NCBI GenBank assembly: GCA_003250475.1 | Contig: QKGI01000114.1 | Span: 1-44,552 of the forward strand | Origin: Bacteroidota bacterium | Lineage (GTDB): Bacteria; Bacteroidota; Bacteroidia; Bacteroidales; VadinHA17 | Reading direction: 5' to 3' | Length of the DNA stretch: 44,552 bases | Shown here: piece after piece, positions 17,026-26,752 of the stretch | Layout of the letters: every line of letters begins with the position of its first letter | Position numbering within the stretch: position 1 is the stretch's first letter | Notes under the pieces: generated by a model | Database searches by the model: none | What the model saw: the letters and a program-made list of their open reading frames with translations, nothing else | What the model was told of the DNA's origin: nothing | Made by a program: the position numbers and the translations under genes

Positions 17026-17940
17026 ATGTCTTTCAGGCTGACCATACTTGGAACTAGCTCCGCTTTACCAACTTCAGACAGATATCCGACCGCTCATGTG
17101 CTAAACGTACATGAGCGGTTGTTTTTGATAGACTGCGGAGAAGGTACGCAGATGCAGATGCGCAGATATCATATCCGTTTCGGGAAGATAAACCACATAT
17201 TTATCAGCCATCTGCACGGAGATCATTTTTTTGGCCTCTACCCGTTGCTTTCCACGTTTAACCTCATGGGGAGAAAAACCCCCCTGCACGTGTATGCACC
17301 GGCGCCTGGCGGGGAACTTATCGAAAGACACCTCACCGATTTTGATATCCACCTCGCCTTTCAGCTGATTGTGCATACCATCACAGGCCGTTCTCTGAAA
17401 CAGATACTTGACGATAAAAGGGTTGAGGTTTATTCTTTCCCACTGAGGCACCGCATTACCTCATATGGTTTTCTCTTTCGTGAAAAGGCCCCCGACAGGA
17501 ATATTATCCGGGAAAAGATAAGCGAGCACAACCTTTCGGTAGCTGAGATATCGCGGCTCAAGAAAGGCCATGACATCACCAGGGAGACCGGCGAGGTCAT
17601 CACCTGTGATGAGGTGACCTTGGAGCCCCGCAGGACCGTTACCTACGCCTTCTGCAGTGATACCGGTTATTTCCCGGGGCTAGCCAGATATGTGAAGGGG
17701 GCGGACCTCCTCTATCATGAAGCGACCTTCGGTGATGATAATGAGGTTCTTGCAGGAAAGACAGGTCACTCTACGGCCAGGCATGCTGCTACCGTAGCCC
17801 GCGATGCAGGCGTAAAAAGGTTGCTGCTGGGCCATTTCTCAGCTCGTTACAGGTCTCCGGCAGTGCTCGAGGAGGAGGCACGCCAGGTGTTTGCACCAAC
17901 TGAATCTGCGCATGAAGGTGTCACATATGATATATGCTGA
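17026..17940 (+). CDS. rnz: Ribonuclease Z
   Basis: 304 aa metallo-beta-lactamase-fold nuclease. The zinc motif is His62-x-His64-x-Asp66-His67 (SHLHGDHFFGL), the conserved start is ILGTSSALPTSDRYPTAH, and FCSDTGYFPG and the C-terminal LLLGHFSARY give further metal ligands. It matures tRNA 3' ends, which is needed here because the tRNA in this window has no encoded CCA. The ATG at 17026 follows the STAS gene by 14 bp. Confidence 0.95.
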   Translation: MSFRLTILGTSSALPTSDRYPTAHVLNVHERLFLIDCGEGTQMQMRRYHIRFGKINHIFISHLHGDHFFGLYPLLSTFNLMGRKTPLHVYAPAPGGELIERHLTDFDIHLAFQLIVHTITGRSLKQILDDKRVEVYSFPLRHRITSYGFLFREKAPDRNIIREKISEHNLSVAEISRLKKGHDITRETGEVITCDEVTLEPRRTVTYAFCSDTGYFPGLARYVKGADLLYHEATFGDDNEVLAGKTGHSTARHAATVARDAGVKRLLLGHFSARYRSPAVLEEEARQVFAPTESAHEGVTYDIC

Positions 17941-17962
17941 TGGTGCTGAACAGCATATTGAT

Positions 17963-17970
17963 TATCTTTG
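17963..17970 (+). promoter_or_regulatory. Putative -7 box of guaA
   Basis: TATCTTTG matches TAnnTTTG, 31 bp before the GTG start of guaA. No TTG at the usual spacing. Confidence 0.5.
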
Positions 17971-18001
17971 GGCCTGACTTAATTAATATAAATAATTCCA
18001 C

Positions 18002-19531
18002 GTGCAGGAAAAGATTTTGATCCTAGATTTCGGATCCCAGTATACGCAGCTTATAGCCAGGCGTATAAGGGAGCTTAACGTATACTGTGAGATTTATCCG
18101 TTTAACCACTATCCCGCCCCTGATGAGAATGTAAAAGGCGTCATCCTGTCAGGCAGTCCATATTCGGTTCGCGATGCAATGGCTCCTTACCCCGACCTTC
18201 AACAGGTAAAGGGCAGAATTCCTCTTCTGGGTGTCTGTTACGGAGCACAGCACCTGACCCATAATTTCGGGGGAGAGGTGCTTCCTTCAAACACACGTGA
18301 ATATGGTCGTGCCAGGCTGGTTGAGATTGACAACGAGGATCCGCTGTTCACAGGTGTGACACCCGGAACGCAGGTGTGGATGTCTCACGGCGACACCATA
18401 GCGCGTATTCCTGACGGGTACCGCATCACAGGATCCACCGGCGATGTTAAGGTGGCGGCCTTCAGGATCGATGGGGAAAAGACATGGGGAATACAATTCC
18501 ACCCGGAGGTTTATCATACAACCGAAGGGGCCAGGATGCTTGGTAACTTTATTACAAATATCTGCGGCTGCAGAGGTGACTGGACACCGGAATCCTTTGT
18601 TGAGATGACGGTACGGGCACTGCGTGAACAGCTGGGAGATGACAGGGTGGTTCTGGGTCTCTCGGGAGGGGTGGATTCCTCAGTGGCGGCATTGCTGCTT
18701 GACAGGGCCATAGGCGACAGGCTCACCTCAATATTTGTTGACAACGGACTGCTGCGCAAGAACGAGTATGAAGCCGTGCTGGAGGCATACAGGAAGATGG
18801 GACTAAACGTGAGGGGTGTCGATGCTTCGGCTGAGTTTGTTGATGAACTAAGGGGAGTAAGTGACCCCGAGAAAAAACGTAAGATAATAGGTCGTGTCTT
18901 CATTGAGGTATTTGATCGTGAGGCTCATAAAGTACAGAATGTAAAATGGCTGGCACAGGGCACAATATATCCTGATGTGATAGAATCCGTATCTGTAAAC
19001 GGCCCCTCAGCCACTATAAAGTCTCATCACAACGTAGGAGGATTGCCGGATAAGATGCATCTCAGGGTGGTAGAACCATTACGGCTCCTCTTCAAGGATG
19101 AGGTGCGCAGAGTAGGACGTGCCCTGGAGATGCCCGGTGAGATACTTCACAGGCACCCGTTCCCGGGACCCGGGCTGGCGATAAGGATCCTGGGCGAAGT
19201 CACCCCAGATAAACTCAGTACCCTTCGTGATGCGGACGAAATATTCATTAACGGGCTGAAAAGTAATGGTCTGTATGATAAGGTATGGCAGGCTGCCGTG
19301 ATCCTGCTGCCGGTACAATCAGTGGGTGTCATGGGAGATGAGAGGACTTATGAAAACACCGTGGTCCTGAGAGCGGTAACCTCTACCGACGGGATGACGG
19401 CTGACTGGAGCCACCTGCCTCATGAGTTTCTCGCGGATGTGTCAAACCAGATCATAAACAGGGTGAAAGGAGTAAACAGGGTGGTTTATGATATAAGTTC
19501 AAAACCGCCGTCAACAATAGAGTGGGAGTAG
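18002..19531 (+). CDS. guaA: GMP synthase (glutamine-hydrolysing)
   Basis: 509 aa. The N-terminal class I amidotransferase has the nucleophile Cys79 in GVCYGAQH and the His/Glu pair in FHPEVYH. The ATP-pyrophosphatase domain has the PP-loop LSGGVDSS at about 219-226. The C-terminal dimerisation domain ends IDWE-like ([11 protein letters not shown]). It converts XMP, ATP and glutamine to GMP. The start codon is GTG, giving [16 protein letters not shown], which fits the family N-terminus exactly. A -7 box precedes it. Confidence 0.97.
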   Translation: MQEKILILDFGSQYTQLIARRIRELNVYCEIYPFNHYPAPDENVKGVILSGSPYSVRDAMAPYPDLQQVKGRIPLLGVCYGAQHLTHNFGGEVLPSNTREYGRARLVEIDNEDPLFTGVTPGTQVWMSHGDTIARIPDGYRITGSTGDVKVAAFRIDGEKTWGIQFHPEVYHTTEGARMLGNFITNICGCRGDWTPESFVEMTVRALREQLGDDRVVLGLSGGVDSSVAALLLDRAIGDRLTSIFVDNGLLRKNEYEAVLEAYRKMGLNVRGVDASAEFVDELRGVSDPEKKRKIIGRVFIEVFDREAHKVQNVKWLAQGTIYPDVIESVSVNGPSATIKSHHNVGGLPDKMHLRVVEPLRLLFKDEVRRVGRALEMPGEILHRHPFPGPGLAIRILGEVTPDKLSTLRDADEIFINGLKSNGLYDKVWQAAVILLPVQSVGVMGDERTYENTVVLRAVTSTDGMTADWSHLPHEFLADVSNQIINRVKGVNRVVYDISSKPPSTIEWE

Positions 19532-19561
19532 GGCAGATAATTAAAACTGAATAAGACTGAT

Positions 19562-21169
19562 ATGGTTAAGAGAACAATATACATTGCATTATTACTGATA
19601 TTGGCCGGCGGAAACCTGCTCAGGGGACAGGGACTGACACAGGAGACATTTAAAATAGGAAAGACACTTGCACTGCTGGAAGCTATATATGTTGACAGTG
19701 TGAATATCTCCTCCATAACCGAGGAGATGATTATAAGCACACTACGCAATCTTGATCCTCACTCTGTCTATATTCCGGCAAAGGATGTGCAGGAGCAGAA
19801 TGAACCTCTCCAGGGTAATTTCGAGGGTATCGGTATCCAGTTCAATTTGCTTAACGATACTATTATCATAGTTTCTCCAATTCCCGGGGGGCCGTCAGAG
19901 AAGGTGGGTATCCTGGCCGGAGACAGGATAGTAACCATTGACGGCGAAAAGGTTACCGGGGTTGGAATGAGCACCACGGGGGTTCAGAAACGACTGAGGG
20001 GGCCCAAGGGTACTACTGTTGATGTGATCGTTTTCAGAAAGGGAGAGAAGGAACTGCTTGACTACACCATCACCAGGGACAAAATACCTGTCAATAGCCT
20101 TGATGCAGCGTACATGATCTCAGATAAGGTAGGCTACATCAAGCTGAGCCGCTTCTCCGAACAGACAGCTGTCGAGTTCGCCCAGGCAGTTGACAAGCTG
20201 AAGGCCAGCAGGATGCAGGACCTCATAATTGACCTCAGGGGAAACTCCGGCGGTTATATGATCCCTGCCGTGCAGATAGCAGATGAGATGTTAGGGGGCG
20301 AAGAGCTGATCGTCTATCTTGAGGGATTGCACACATCAAGGCAGGAGTACAGGTCATCCCCTTCAGGCACTCTGACCGGGGCTCGCATAGCCGTTCTTAT
20401 CGATGAAGGGTCCGCATCCGCCAGTGAGATACTCTCCGGGGCAATACAGGACTGGGACAGGGGAGTGGTCATCGGGCGCCGGAGCTTTGGCAAGGGACTC
20501 GTCCAGAATGGCTTCGGATTACCTGACGGGTCAGAAATAAGACTTACTGTCGCACGCTACTTCACACCTTCGGGCCGATCAATACAGACACCTTACAACG
20601 AGGGGTTTGACAAATATTTCCAGACCTATTACAAGAGATACTTTGATGGGGAGCTGATCCACCCTGACAGCCTTAACCTGCCCGACTCACTGAAAGCATA
20701 TACTGTTACCAACAGGAGGATTGTATACGGGGGAGGAGGAATTACTCCCGATGTCTTCATTCCAATAGATACCACCTATTATTCGGATTATTACCGTGAC
20801 CTAATCAGAACCTCCACCCTCACCAGCTTCATGGTTGCGTATACAGACAGCAACCGCAGGACACTGACCCGCAGGTACAGGAGTTTTGCTGGTTTCAACA
20901 AGGATTTTAGCTTTGATGAGGCTACCATGGACGAGCTTAAGGCAGCAGGGGAAAAGAGAAACGTTAAATTCAATCAGGAACAGTATGATATCTCTGCACC
21001 GGAGATGAAGCGGGTGATGAAGGCTCTTGTCGCCCGTGACCTGTGGGATATGAATGAATATTTCATGGTGGTCAATGAGGATGACCTGGCCATCAGAAGG
21101 GCACTCTCGATACTCAATGACCCGGTGCTTTACGATAAACTACTGGGCTACACTGCGAAAGGACAATGA
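19562..21169 (+). CDS. S41 family C-terminal processing peptidase
   Basis: 535 aa. A Sec signal peptide occupies roughly residues 1-22 (hydrophobic IYIALLLILAGG). A PDZ domain follows at about 80-165 (GIGIQF...GDRIVTIDGEKV), then the catalytic domain with Ser286 in GSASASE and Lys311 in SFGKGLVQ. The 25-residue spacing equals that of E. coli Prc (Ser452/Lys477, from memory). It trims or degrades periplasmic proteins at their C-termini. It starts 30 bp after guaA without a clear promoter and overlaps the next gene by 4 bp (ATGA). Confidence 0.93.
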   Translation: MVKRTIYIALLLILAGGNLLRGQGLTQETFKIGKTLALLEAIYVDSVNISSITEEMIISTLRNLDPHSVYIPAKDVQEQNEPLQGNFEGIGIQFNLLNDTIIIVSPIPGGPSEKVGILAGDRIVTIDGEKVTGVGMSTTGVQKRLRGPKGTTVDVIVFRKGEKELLDYTITRDKIPVNSLDAAYMISDKVGYIKLSRFSEQTAVEFAQAVDKLKASRMQDLIIDLRGNSGGYMIPAVQIADEMLGGEELIVYLEGLHTSRQEYRSSPSGTLTGARIAVLIDEGSASASEILSGAIQDWDRGVVIGRRSFGKGLVQNGFGLPDGSEIRLTVARYFTPSGRSIQTPYNEGFDKYFQTYYKRYFDGELIHPDSLNLPDSLKAYTVTNRRIVYGGGGITPDVFIPIDTTYYSDYYRDLIRTSTLTSFMVAYTDSNRRTLTRRYRSFAGFNKDFSFDEATMDELKAAGEKRNVKFNQEQYDISAPEMKRVMKALVARDLWDMNEYFMVVNEDDLAIRRALSILNDPVLYDKLLGYTAKGQ

Positions 21170-22317
21170 AATACCTGGCCAAGACCCACTACGGGCTGGA
21201 GGAGGTGCTTGCAGCTGAGCTGGGGGAACTCGGAGCAGAAGCTGTTACCATACTTAACAGGGCCGTCTCCTTTGAAGGATCAAAATCACTTCTTTATACG
21301 GTGAATTACAGGAGCCGCCTGGCACTGTCGGTACTGCTGCCGGTATCCTCTTTCAGGATTGCCGGACAGAAGGACCTGTATGAGGGGGCCGTGTCAGTGG
21401 AGTGGGACCGTTATCTTGATCCGGGCAGGACTTATGCTGTGACGGCAGTGGTAAACTCTGTACATTTTTCACACTCAGGTTATGTTGCCCTGGTGGTTAA
21501 GGATGCCGTTGCGGATTTTTTCCGAAGGCTTACCCTTGGACGGCCTTCTGTAGATGCCAGGAATCCTGATGTTCTGATAAATGTTCATATAAGCAATGAC
21601 AGGGTGACCATCTCCCTTGATTCCACCGTTGTGCCTCTCTACAGGAGGGGTTACCGGCGCGGCATGTCGGAGGCGCCTCTGAGCGAGGTGCTGGCAGCAG
21701 GCATGATAGCCCTGTCAGGCTGGAATGCGGAGAACCCGCTTGTTGATGGTATGTGCGGCTCAGGGACTATTGTTACCGAGGCTGGACTCATAGCATGCAA
21801 CATTGCCCCGGGAAAGTTCAGGAAGCATTTTGGGTTCATGAGCTGGAAGGATTATGACCCTGCCCTCTTCAGGTCAGTAAGGTTTGAAGCAGAAAAGAGG
21901 GAGAGACGGTCGCCGGTACGGATCTTCGGTAGTGACATCTCGGATGAAGCCTGCAAAACAGCCATGATGAATGTTAAAGAGGCAGGGCTCCAGGATGCCG
22001 TGGAAATATCCGAACGCGACTTTTTCTCCGGTCCGCCCCCTGCAGAAGAGGGAACCCTGGTAATCAATCCGCCCTACGGACGAAGGCTTAACACCCCTGA
22101 TATGGCGGAATTTTACAGTAATATCGGAAGCGTCCTGAAACATCACTATGAAGGATACACGGCATGGATACTATCAGGTGATCACAAAAACCTGAAGCAG
22201 GTAGCCCTGAAACCATTCCGGAAAATAGACCTTCTTAACGGGGATATCGAATGCCGATTCCAGGGCTATGAATTATACCGGGGAACCAGGAAAAAGGGCG
22301 CGTTACATGAGCAATAA
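21166..22317 (+). CDS. THUMP-domain class I SAM-dependent RNA methyltransferase (RlmL-like)
   Basis: 383 aa. The N-terminal half (LAKTHYGLEEVLAAEL...) is a ferredoxin-like plus THUMP domain, and the C-terminal half is a UPF0020 methyltransferase with MCGSGTIVTEA and the catalytic motif Asn301-Pro-Pro-Tyr (INPPYGRRL). This is the length of the N-terminal half of E. coli RlmL, which makes m2G2445 of 23S rRNA; the RlmK half is missing, as is usual outside gammaproteobacteria. Its start is coupled to the protease gene by ATGA. Confidence 0.88.
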   Translation: MKYLAKTHYGLEEVLAAELGELGAEAVTILNRAVSFEGSKSLLYTVNYRSRLALSVLLPVSSFRIAGQKDLYEGAVSVEWDRYLDPGRTYAVTAVVNSVHFSHSGYVALVVKDAVADFFRRLTLGRPSVDARNPDVLINVHISNDRVTISLDSTVVPLYRRGYRRGMSEAPLSEVLAAGMIALSGWNAENPLVDGMCGSGTIVTEAGLIACNIAPGKFRKHFGFMSWKDYDPALFRSVRFEAEKRERRSPVRIFGSDISDEACKTAMMNVKEAGLQDAVEISERDFFSGPPPAEEGTLVINPPYGRRLNTPDMAEFYSNIGSVLKHHYEGYTAWILSGDHKNLKQVALKPFRKIDLLNGDIECRFQGYELYRGTRKKGALHEQ

Positions 22318-22392
22318 AGAGGCGTTTACGGAACGTCGTGCAACCCTTGTCAAAAAAAGCCTGTCTTAGCTTAAAATAATAATATCCGTATG

Positions 22393-22422
22393 TTGGCTAT
22401 TAACAACAAAAATCTATTTTTG
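22393..22422 (+). promoter_or_regulatory. Promoter of siaB-siaC
   Basis: TTG at 22393-22395 and TATTTTTG at 22415-22422 are separated by exactly 19 bp, a full match to the Bacteroidota -33/-7 promoter. It is the best promoter in the window and sits 38 bp before the siaB ATG. Confidence 0.75.
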
Positions 22423-22460
22423 TTACTTGTTTTAGCTTTTGATACTTGCACAGAGGCCCG

Positions 22461-23015
22461 ATGAGCTTTGATCTTGAAAATCTTGTTAGTGACCTTGACA
22501 TCAGAGGTGCGATCCTTTATTTTAAAGGTAACGTTGACTCGGAAGTTATAAACAAAGCTCTTGACCTTGTGGAGGGAAAGTTGCTGACGACACGTGAAGC
22601 GCCCAGGCTGAGGAAAAAGGTCTATAATGTTCTGGTAGAGAGTCTGCAGAATCTCTACCACCATGCTGACTATGTTCCGAAGGGTTACCATTCGGCAAGA
22701 CCTGACAGGTTCGGTCTTGTTGTGATGGAAAAACTGGGCAGGGGATACAGGATCACTACCTGTAACTTTGTGGCCACTATGAGAGTAAAAGAGCTGGAAG
22801 AGAAAATTACGAGGATCAATCGTTCAACGCCGGAAGAGATTAAGGAACTGTACAAGGATATCCTTAATCACCAGGAGATAACGGAGAAGGGTCTTGGCGG
22901 CCTGGGATTGCTTGATATTGCAAGGAAGACCGGTCACAGGATAGACTACAGGTTTAAGAAATATGACAACCTGAACATGGCCTTCCGGCTCACTGCAGTT
23001 GTAGCCCTTGTATAG
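22461..23015 (+). CDS. siaB: SiaB family protein kinase (DUF6272)
   Basis: 184 aa from the ATG giving MSFDLENLVSDL; the frame opens 15 bases earlier at a TTG. ESLQNLYHHAD resembles the N-box of GHKL ATPases and GLGGLGLLDIARKTG the glycine-rich lid, so it is an RsbW-like serine/threonine kinase. In Pseudomonas aeruginosa SiaB phosphorylates SiaC. siaC follows 24 bp downstream, and a good promoter lies upstream. No SiaA phosphatase or SiaD cyclase is encoded in the window. Confidence 0.85.
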   Translation: MSFDLENLVSDLDIRGAILYFKGNVDSEVINKALDLVEGKLLTTREAPRLRKKVYNVLVESLQNLYHHADYVPKGYHSARPDRFGLVVMEKLGRGYRITTCNFVATMRVKELEEKITRINRSTPEEIKELYKDILNHQEITEKGLGGLGLLDIARKTGHRIDYRFKKYDNLNMAFRLTAVVALV

Positions 23016-23039
23016 GACATTTAACAAAAACAGATAGAT

Positions 23040-23420
23040 ATGGAACCGATCATCATTGAAGGAACACCGAAAACCCCGTCAATAAAGTTTGATACGAGGG
23101 AAGAAGTATTTGAGATTAAAGGGAGATCCATTCCTGAGAACTCGGTTGAGTTTTATAAGCCGCTCAACGAATGGCTTGACCAGTATATGCAGGTGCCGCT
23201 TGAAAAGACCGTCGTGAACATAAGACTGGAATATTTCAACACCAGCTCCTCAAAATGCATCCTTGACGTCTTCAAACGCCTCGAGGCCATCCACAGGTCA
23301 AAACATGACGTTGAAATCAACTGGTTTTATGAGGAGGATGATGAAGATATGCTTGAGGCCGGTGAGGATTATGACTCGATCATAAAAGTACCGTTCAAAA
23401 TGATTGAGATTGTTGAATGA
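23040..23420 (+). CDS. siaC: SiaC family regulatory phosphoprotein (DUF1987)
   Basis: 126 aa, the usual length. The protein has a STAS-like fold by family, with IEGTPKTPSIKFD at the N-terminus and LEYFNTSSSKCILDVF in the centre. Thr68 falls at the same residue number as the SiaB target Thr68 known in P. aeruginosa SiaC (from memory). Unphosphorylated SiaC there activates a diguanylate cyclase; here the output is unknown. It is the last gene before a bidirectional hairpin. Confidence 0.88.
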   Translation: MEPIIIEGTPKTPSIKFDTREEVFEIKGRSIPENSVEFYKPLNEWLDQYMQVPLEKTVVNIRLEYFNTSSSKCILDVFKRLEAIHRSKHDVEINWFYEEDDEDMLEAGEDYDSIIKVPFKMIEIVE

Positions 23421-23459
23421 TCCCTGCCCGCCAGGAAAGAGATCGGTTATAATAAGTTA

Positions 23460-23502
23460 CAGAGGGTATCAGCCTATAATGGCCGGTACCCTCTGCCGTT
23501 TT
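23460..23502. terminator. Bidirectional hairpin between siaC and the ABC transporter gene
   Basis: CAGAGGGTA (23460-23468) pairs perfectly with TACCCTCTG (23487-23495); the loop holds an inner GCC/GGC pair. CCGTTTTA follows on the plus strand. It sits between two convergent genes. The T-run is short, so termination strength is uncertain. Confidence 0.65.
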
Positions 23503-23519
23503 ACCCGGGTTAATGCCTG

Positions 23520-26500
23520 TTATTCCATTTCACGTTTATCGCGGATCACCCTCCTCCATTTTTGAGAGGACTCAAGTATCCTGTGCAATACCCTGAAATA
23601 GAGCAGAATGTATAGTATTATGGTCATAAACCATATCACACCGGTATTCACAGCGAGTGTGTTGAAATAGATGCCGAAGACCTGTTTGCGCGGAGCATAG
23701 AAGTGAGCCTTTACCATCGGGCTCACAGGGTCAAAGAAGATCTGGTCGTAATTCTGGTATAGCCTGTTTTTATACCTCTTTATTTTAGACTTTTCGTTGT
23801 CATTCCTGACAAACTCCTCAAGTGACTCGTTTGTGTACTGTTTCTTCATTTTAATAAAGGCATCCCTGTCAGCGCGCTCATATGCCATTATGCTCTGATC
23901 ACGCTCTTCCACCGCCTCTTTGGATACTTCGATATAGTATCTCCTGACCCTCTCAATATAGCTGCGGGCTGCCTCTATGCTTTCAAAGGTTATGTTTTCC
24001 GGGTTTACCGATGAGATGTCAAACGGGATAGCAGGAGTGTACCAGAGTTCTTCCTCAATCTCATTTCTTATGAGTATCATGTCCTCTTTGTCAGAATCAT
24101 CCAGTCTCTCTCTGTCAATGTTGCTTTCCAGTCTTGAAAGGACACTTTTCATCTCGTTATACCAGATATCCTTCTTGAATTTAGCGATGCTGATCACCTT
24201 GTCATATTCATAGAAGCGCTTCTCGAACCTGTTGTTCATAAACTGGTCGGTGGCCAGTGCCTCATATCCCCAGCGGGCAGCAATGATCTCTCCATAGACC
24301 GGTATTGAGACCGGCGATGAGATAGTCGGGTTCAGTTTATCATACTTGACTATGATACCGCTCAGTATTATCTGTGGAATAACAAGGAATGGGATGAGAA
24401 TGTAGATGGTTACTACTGTTTTGAAGCTGTCGGAGATGAGCAGCCCCATCATATTTGATGTTGCCCAGCAGGTAAAGAGTACCAGCCAGTATTCGAACCA
24501 CATGCCTTTGATTCCGAAGATAGAGTTTCCTACGGCGACGAAAGTGGCAGCCTGGATCGCGGAGATGAGGAACTGCACTCCTACCTTTGACAGAAGGTAA
24601 CTGCTCCAGCTAAGGTTGAGGAATGCCTCCCGCCTGAGTATCTTCCTGTCTTTGATGATCTCCTCGGCGCTGACAGTAAGACCCATAAAAATGGCTACTA
24701 TCACTGACATGAAAATATAAACCGGCAGGTTGCTGTTCTGAAGAAGTGTATATGACGGATTGCTGACACTCTCGTCAAAGTAGCGGATGATAAACGCCAG
24801 GAAGAGTGCCAGTGCCGGAGCCTCAAGGAGAGTGATGGCCATATACTGTGTGTCAGACAGTTTAGCCAGGATATCACGCTTCACAAATACAACAAACTGT
24901 TTAAACTTACCTGGTGTCTTGAGCGTGATCTCAGGTATACCGTTGCCGGATTTCGGTGGCGGCGGCACCTCTTCTTTCCTTGATTTGTAGAAGGAGCTCC
25001 ACTCTGCGGGCGACACCTTTCGTGTCATCGTGGGACGCCCGAATTCATCTAGGACCTTCGATTCCACAATGCTGAATATCTGCTCGGGGTTGACGTTACC
25101 GCAGGCATGACATTCACTGTCATTGTACTTCGGCAACTGCATACGGTCCTTGAAGTAACCGATGGAGCCCACGGGCACACCGTAATAGATCATGTAACCG
25201 CCGGTATCCAGGAAGATTAGCCTGTCAAACATCTTGAAGATGTCAGATGAGGGCTGATGGATTACGACGAAGATCAGCTTCCCCTTCAGTTTGAGGTCAT
25301 TGAGCAGGTCAAGAATATTCTCCGAATCGAGTGATGACAGACCGGATGTTGGTTCATCCAGAAAGAGTATGGCAGGCTCCCTGATCAGTTCAAGCGATAT
25401 GTTAAGCCTCTTTCGCTGCCCTCCTGATATCTTTTTGTTCAGGGGAGTCCCGACCTTCATGTCTTTGATGTCATACAAACCCAGGCTGTGCAGGACATTC
25501 TCGACCTTTCTCCTGATCTCTTCATCCTTCATGTTGCCAAAACAGAGTTTGGCATTGTAGAAGAGATTATCAAATACCGTAAGTTCCTCGATCAACAGGT
25601 CATCCTGAGACACATACCCGATAAGTCCCTTGACCCTGTCAGATTCATTATGGATATTCAGACCGTTGATAAGTACCTCCCCTGAGTCAGGTTTGTTGGT
25701 GCCGTTAAGTACACTGAGAAGAGTTGATTTTCCTGCTCCTGAAGCACCCATAATACCAATCAGCCTGCCTGATTCTTCAGCAAAACTCATTGAGTGTAAT
25801 CCAACCTGCCCTCCCTTGAACTTATACTCTATGTTCCTGACTTCATAAACTACCCTTGATGCAAGTACGCTTTCGTCAAGGAACTGCCTTATCACTTCCG
25901 AGTAGTAGATAGGTTTGCTGCTCATGAATTTGAGCGATGCCCCTCTTTCAAAGAGATAGACCTTATCCTCATGCCTGAGCTGTCCGCTGAGCAGGAGCTC
26001 ACCAGTGCCGAAAGATCTTACAAAAAGCATGTCGGCCTGCGGGAGATTCAGAACCCGGACCTGTCCTCTTATCGTTTCATTGATTATATGATGCGTCTTC
26101 TCATACCTGGTATTGCGGTCGTTGTCTATTATCAGTATCTGAGATGACTCCAGCACTTCTGACCTTTCCGACAGCACAAACTGATGTATGAGCTGGTAAT
26201 CTTCAGGATTTACATTAAACCCTTCCGCAGCAGTGATAATAAACTCAAGCTCGGTGTTGCTCACTTCAGCTTCGTCTGAACGGCAGTATTCAAGCAACTG
26301 GACCAGCACAATAATCTTCTGGTTAAGAGTAAGCTGGGTTCCGATGTCAAAACATATCTTAATTATCCTTACCGAGATAGCCGCATTCCTGCGTGCCTCG
26401 TTACCTTTCTTAAGTCTCAGCTGTGCCTCGGCATAATAGGCATCGAAGATCCTGAGATAGGCATTGACTCCCTCCTGGTTCAGCTGCGGTCTGAGAAATG

Positions 26501-26594
26501 CCTCAACCACCCTGCGCCGGTCACTCTCATTACCCTGCGCCGGGGCAATGATAGCGAAAAGATGCATCAGGGTATTAAGTATCTTCTCATTCAT
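23520..26594 (-). CDS. ABCG-type ABC transporter with fused TerB-like N-terminal domain
   Basis: 1024 aa. Residues 1-145 are an all-helical TerB-like region (ISVRIIKICFDIGTQLTLNQKIIVLVQLLEYC). Residues 150-250 form a beta-rich linker of unknown type. The ABC domain has Walker A GASGAGKST at about 282-290, the signature SGGQRKRL at about 389-396 and Walker B AILFLDEPTSGL. A linker has ECHACG near residue 495. About six membrane segments lie at 585-765, and a last one near 980-1005 follows a long charged, probably coiled region. Nucleotide-binding domain first, membrane domain second is the ABCG layout. Substrate unknown; export is inferred from the ABC-2 type. It converges on siaBC and is divergent from clpB. 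Confidence 0.85.
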   Translation of the reverse strand: MNEKILNTLMHLFAIIAPAQGNESDRRRVVEAFLRPQLNQEGVNAYLRIFDAYYAEAQLRLKKGNEARRNAAISVRIIKICFDIGTQLTLNQKIIVLVQLLEYCRSDEAEVSNTELEFIITAAEGFNVNPEDYQLIHQFVLSERSEVLESSQILIIDNDRNTRYEKTHHIINETIRGQVRVLNLPQADMLFVRSFGTGELLLSGQLRHEDKVYLFERGASLKFMSSKPIYYSEVIRQFLDESVLASRVVYEVRNIEYKFKGGQVGLHSMSFAEESGRLIGIMGASGAGKSTLLSVLNGTNKPDSGEVLINGLNIHNESDRVKGLIGYVSQDDLLIEELTVFDNLFYNAKLCFGNMKDEEIRRKVENVLHSLGLYDIKDMKVGTPLNKKISGGQRKRLNISLELIREPAILFLDEPTSGLSSLDSENILDLLNDLKLKGKLIFVVIHQPSSDIFKMFDRLIFLDTGGYMIYYGVPVGSIGYFKDRMQLPKYNDSECHACGNVNPEQIFSIVESKVLDEFGRPTMTRKVSPAEWSSFYKSRKEEVPPPPKSGNGIPEITLKTPGKFKQFVVFVKRDILAKLSDTQYMAITLLEAPALALFLAFIIRYFDESVSNPSYTLLQNSNLPVYIFMSVIVAIFMGLTVSAEEIIKDRKILRREAFLNLSWSSYLLSKVGVQFLISAIQAATFVAVGNSIFGIKGMWFEYWLVLFTCWATSNMMGLLISDSFKTVVTIYILIPFLVIPQIILSGIIVKYDKLNPTISSPVSIPVYGEIIAARWGYEALATDQFMNNRFEKRFYEYDKVISIAKFKKDIWYNEMKSVLSRLESNIDRERLDDSDKEDMILIRNEIEEELWYTPAIPFDISSVNPENITFESIEAARSYIERVRRYYIEVSKEAVEERDQSIMAYERADRDAFIKMKKQYTNESLEEFVRNDNEKSKIKRYKNRLYQNYDQIFFDPVSPMVKAHFYAPRKQVFGIYFNTLAVNTGVIWFMTIILYILLYFRVLHRILESSQKWRRVIRDKREME

Positions 26595-26752
26595 CGTGGA
26601 GTCTCTTTGACATCATAAATATGACGGGTCCTGGATGATATATAACGAAGCTTGCTCTCCTATATTATCTGTTTCCTGTCAATATGGCATGAAATCGTAA
26701 TAGCATCAGGTATGGCAAATTAATTGAACAATGGAGGGAAAGGATTAATAAA

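Noticed and set aside
26595-26752. Heat-shock control element (CIRCE) before clpB
   Set aside because: No inverted repeat of the CIRCE type and no clear TAnnTTTG box were found in the 158 bp.
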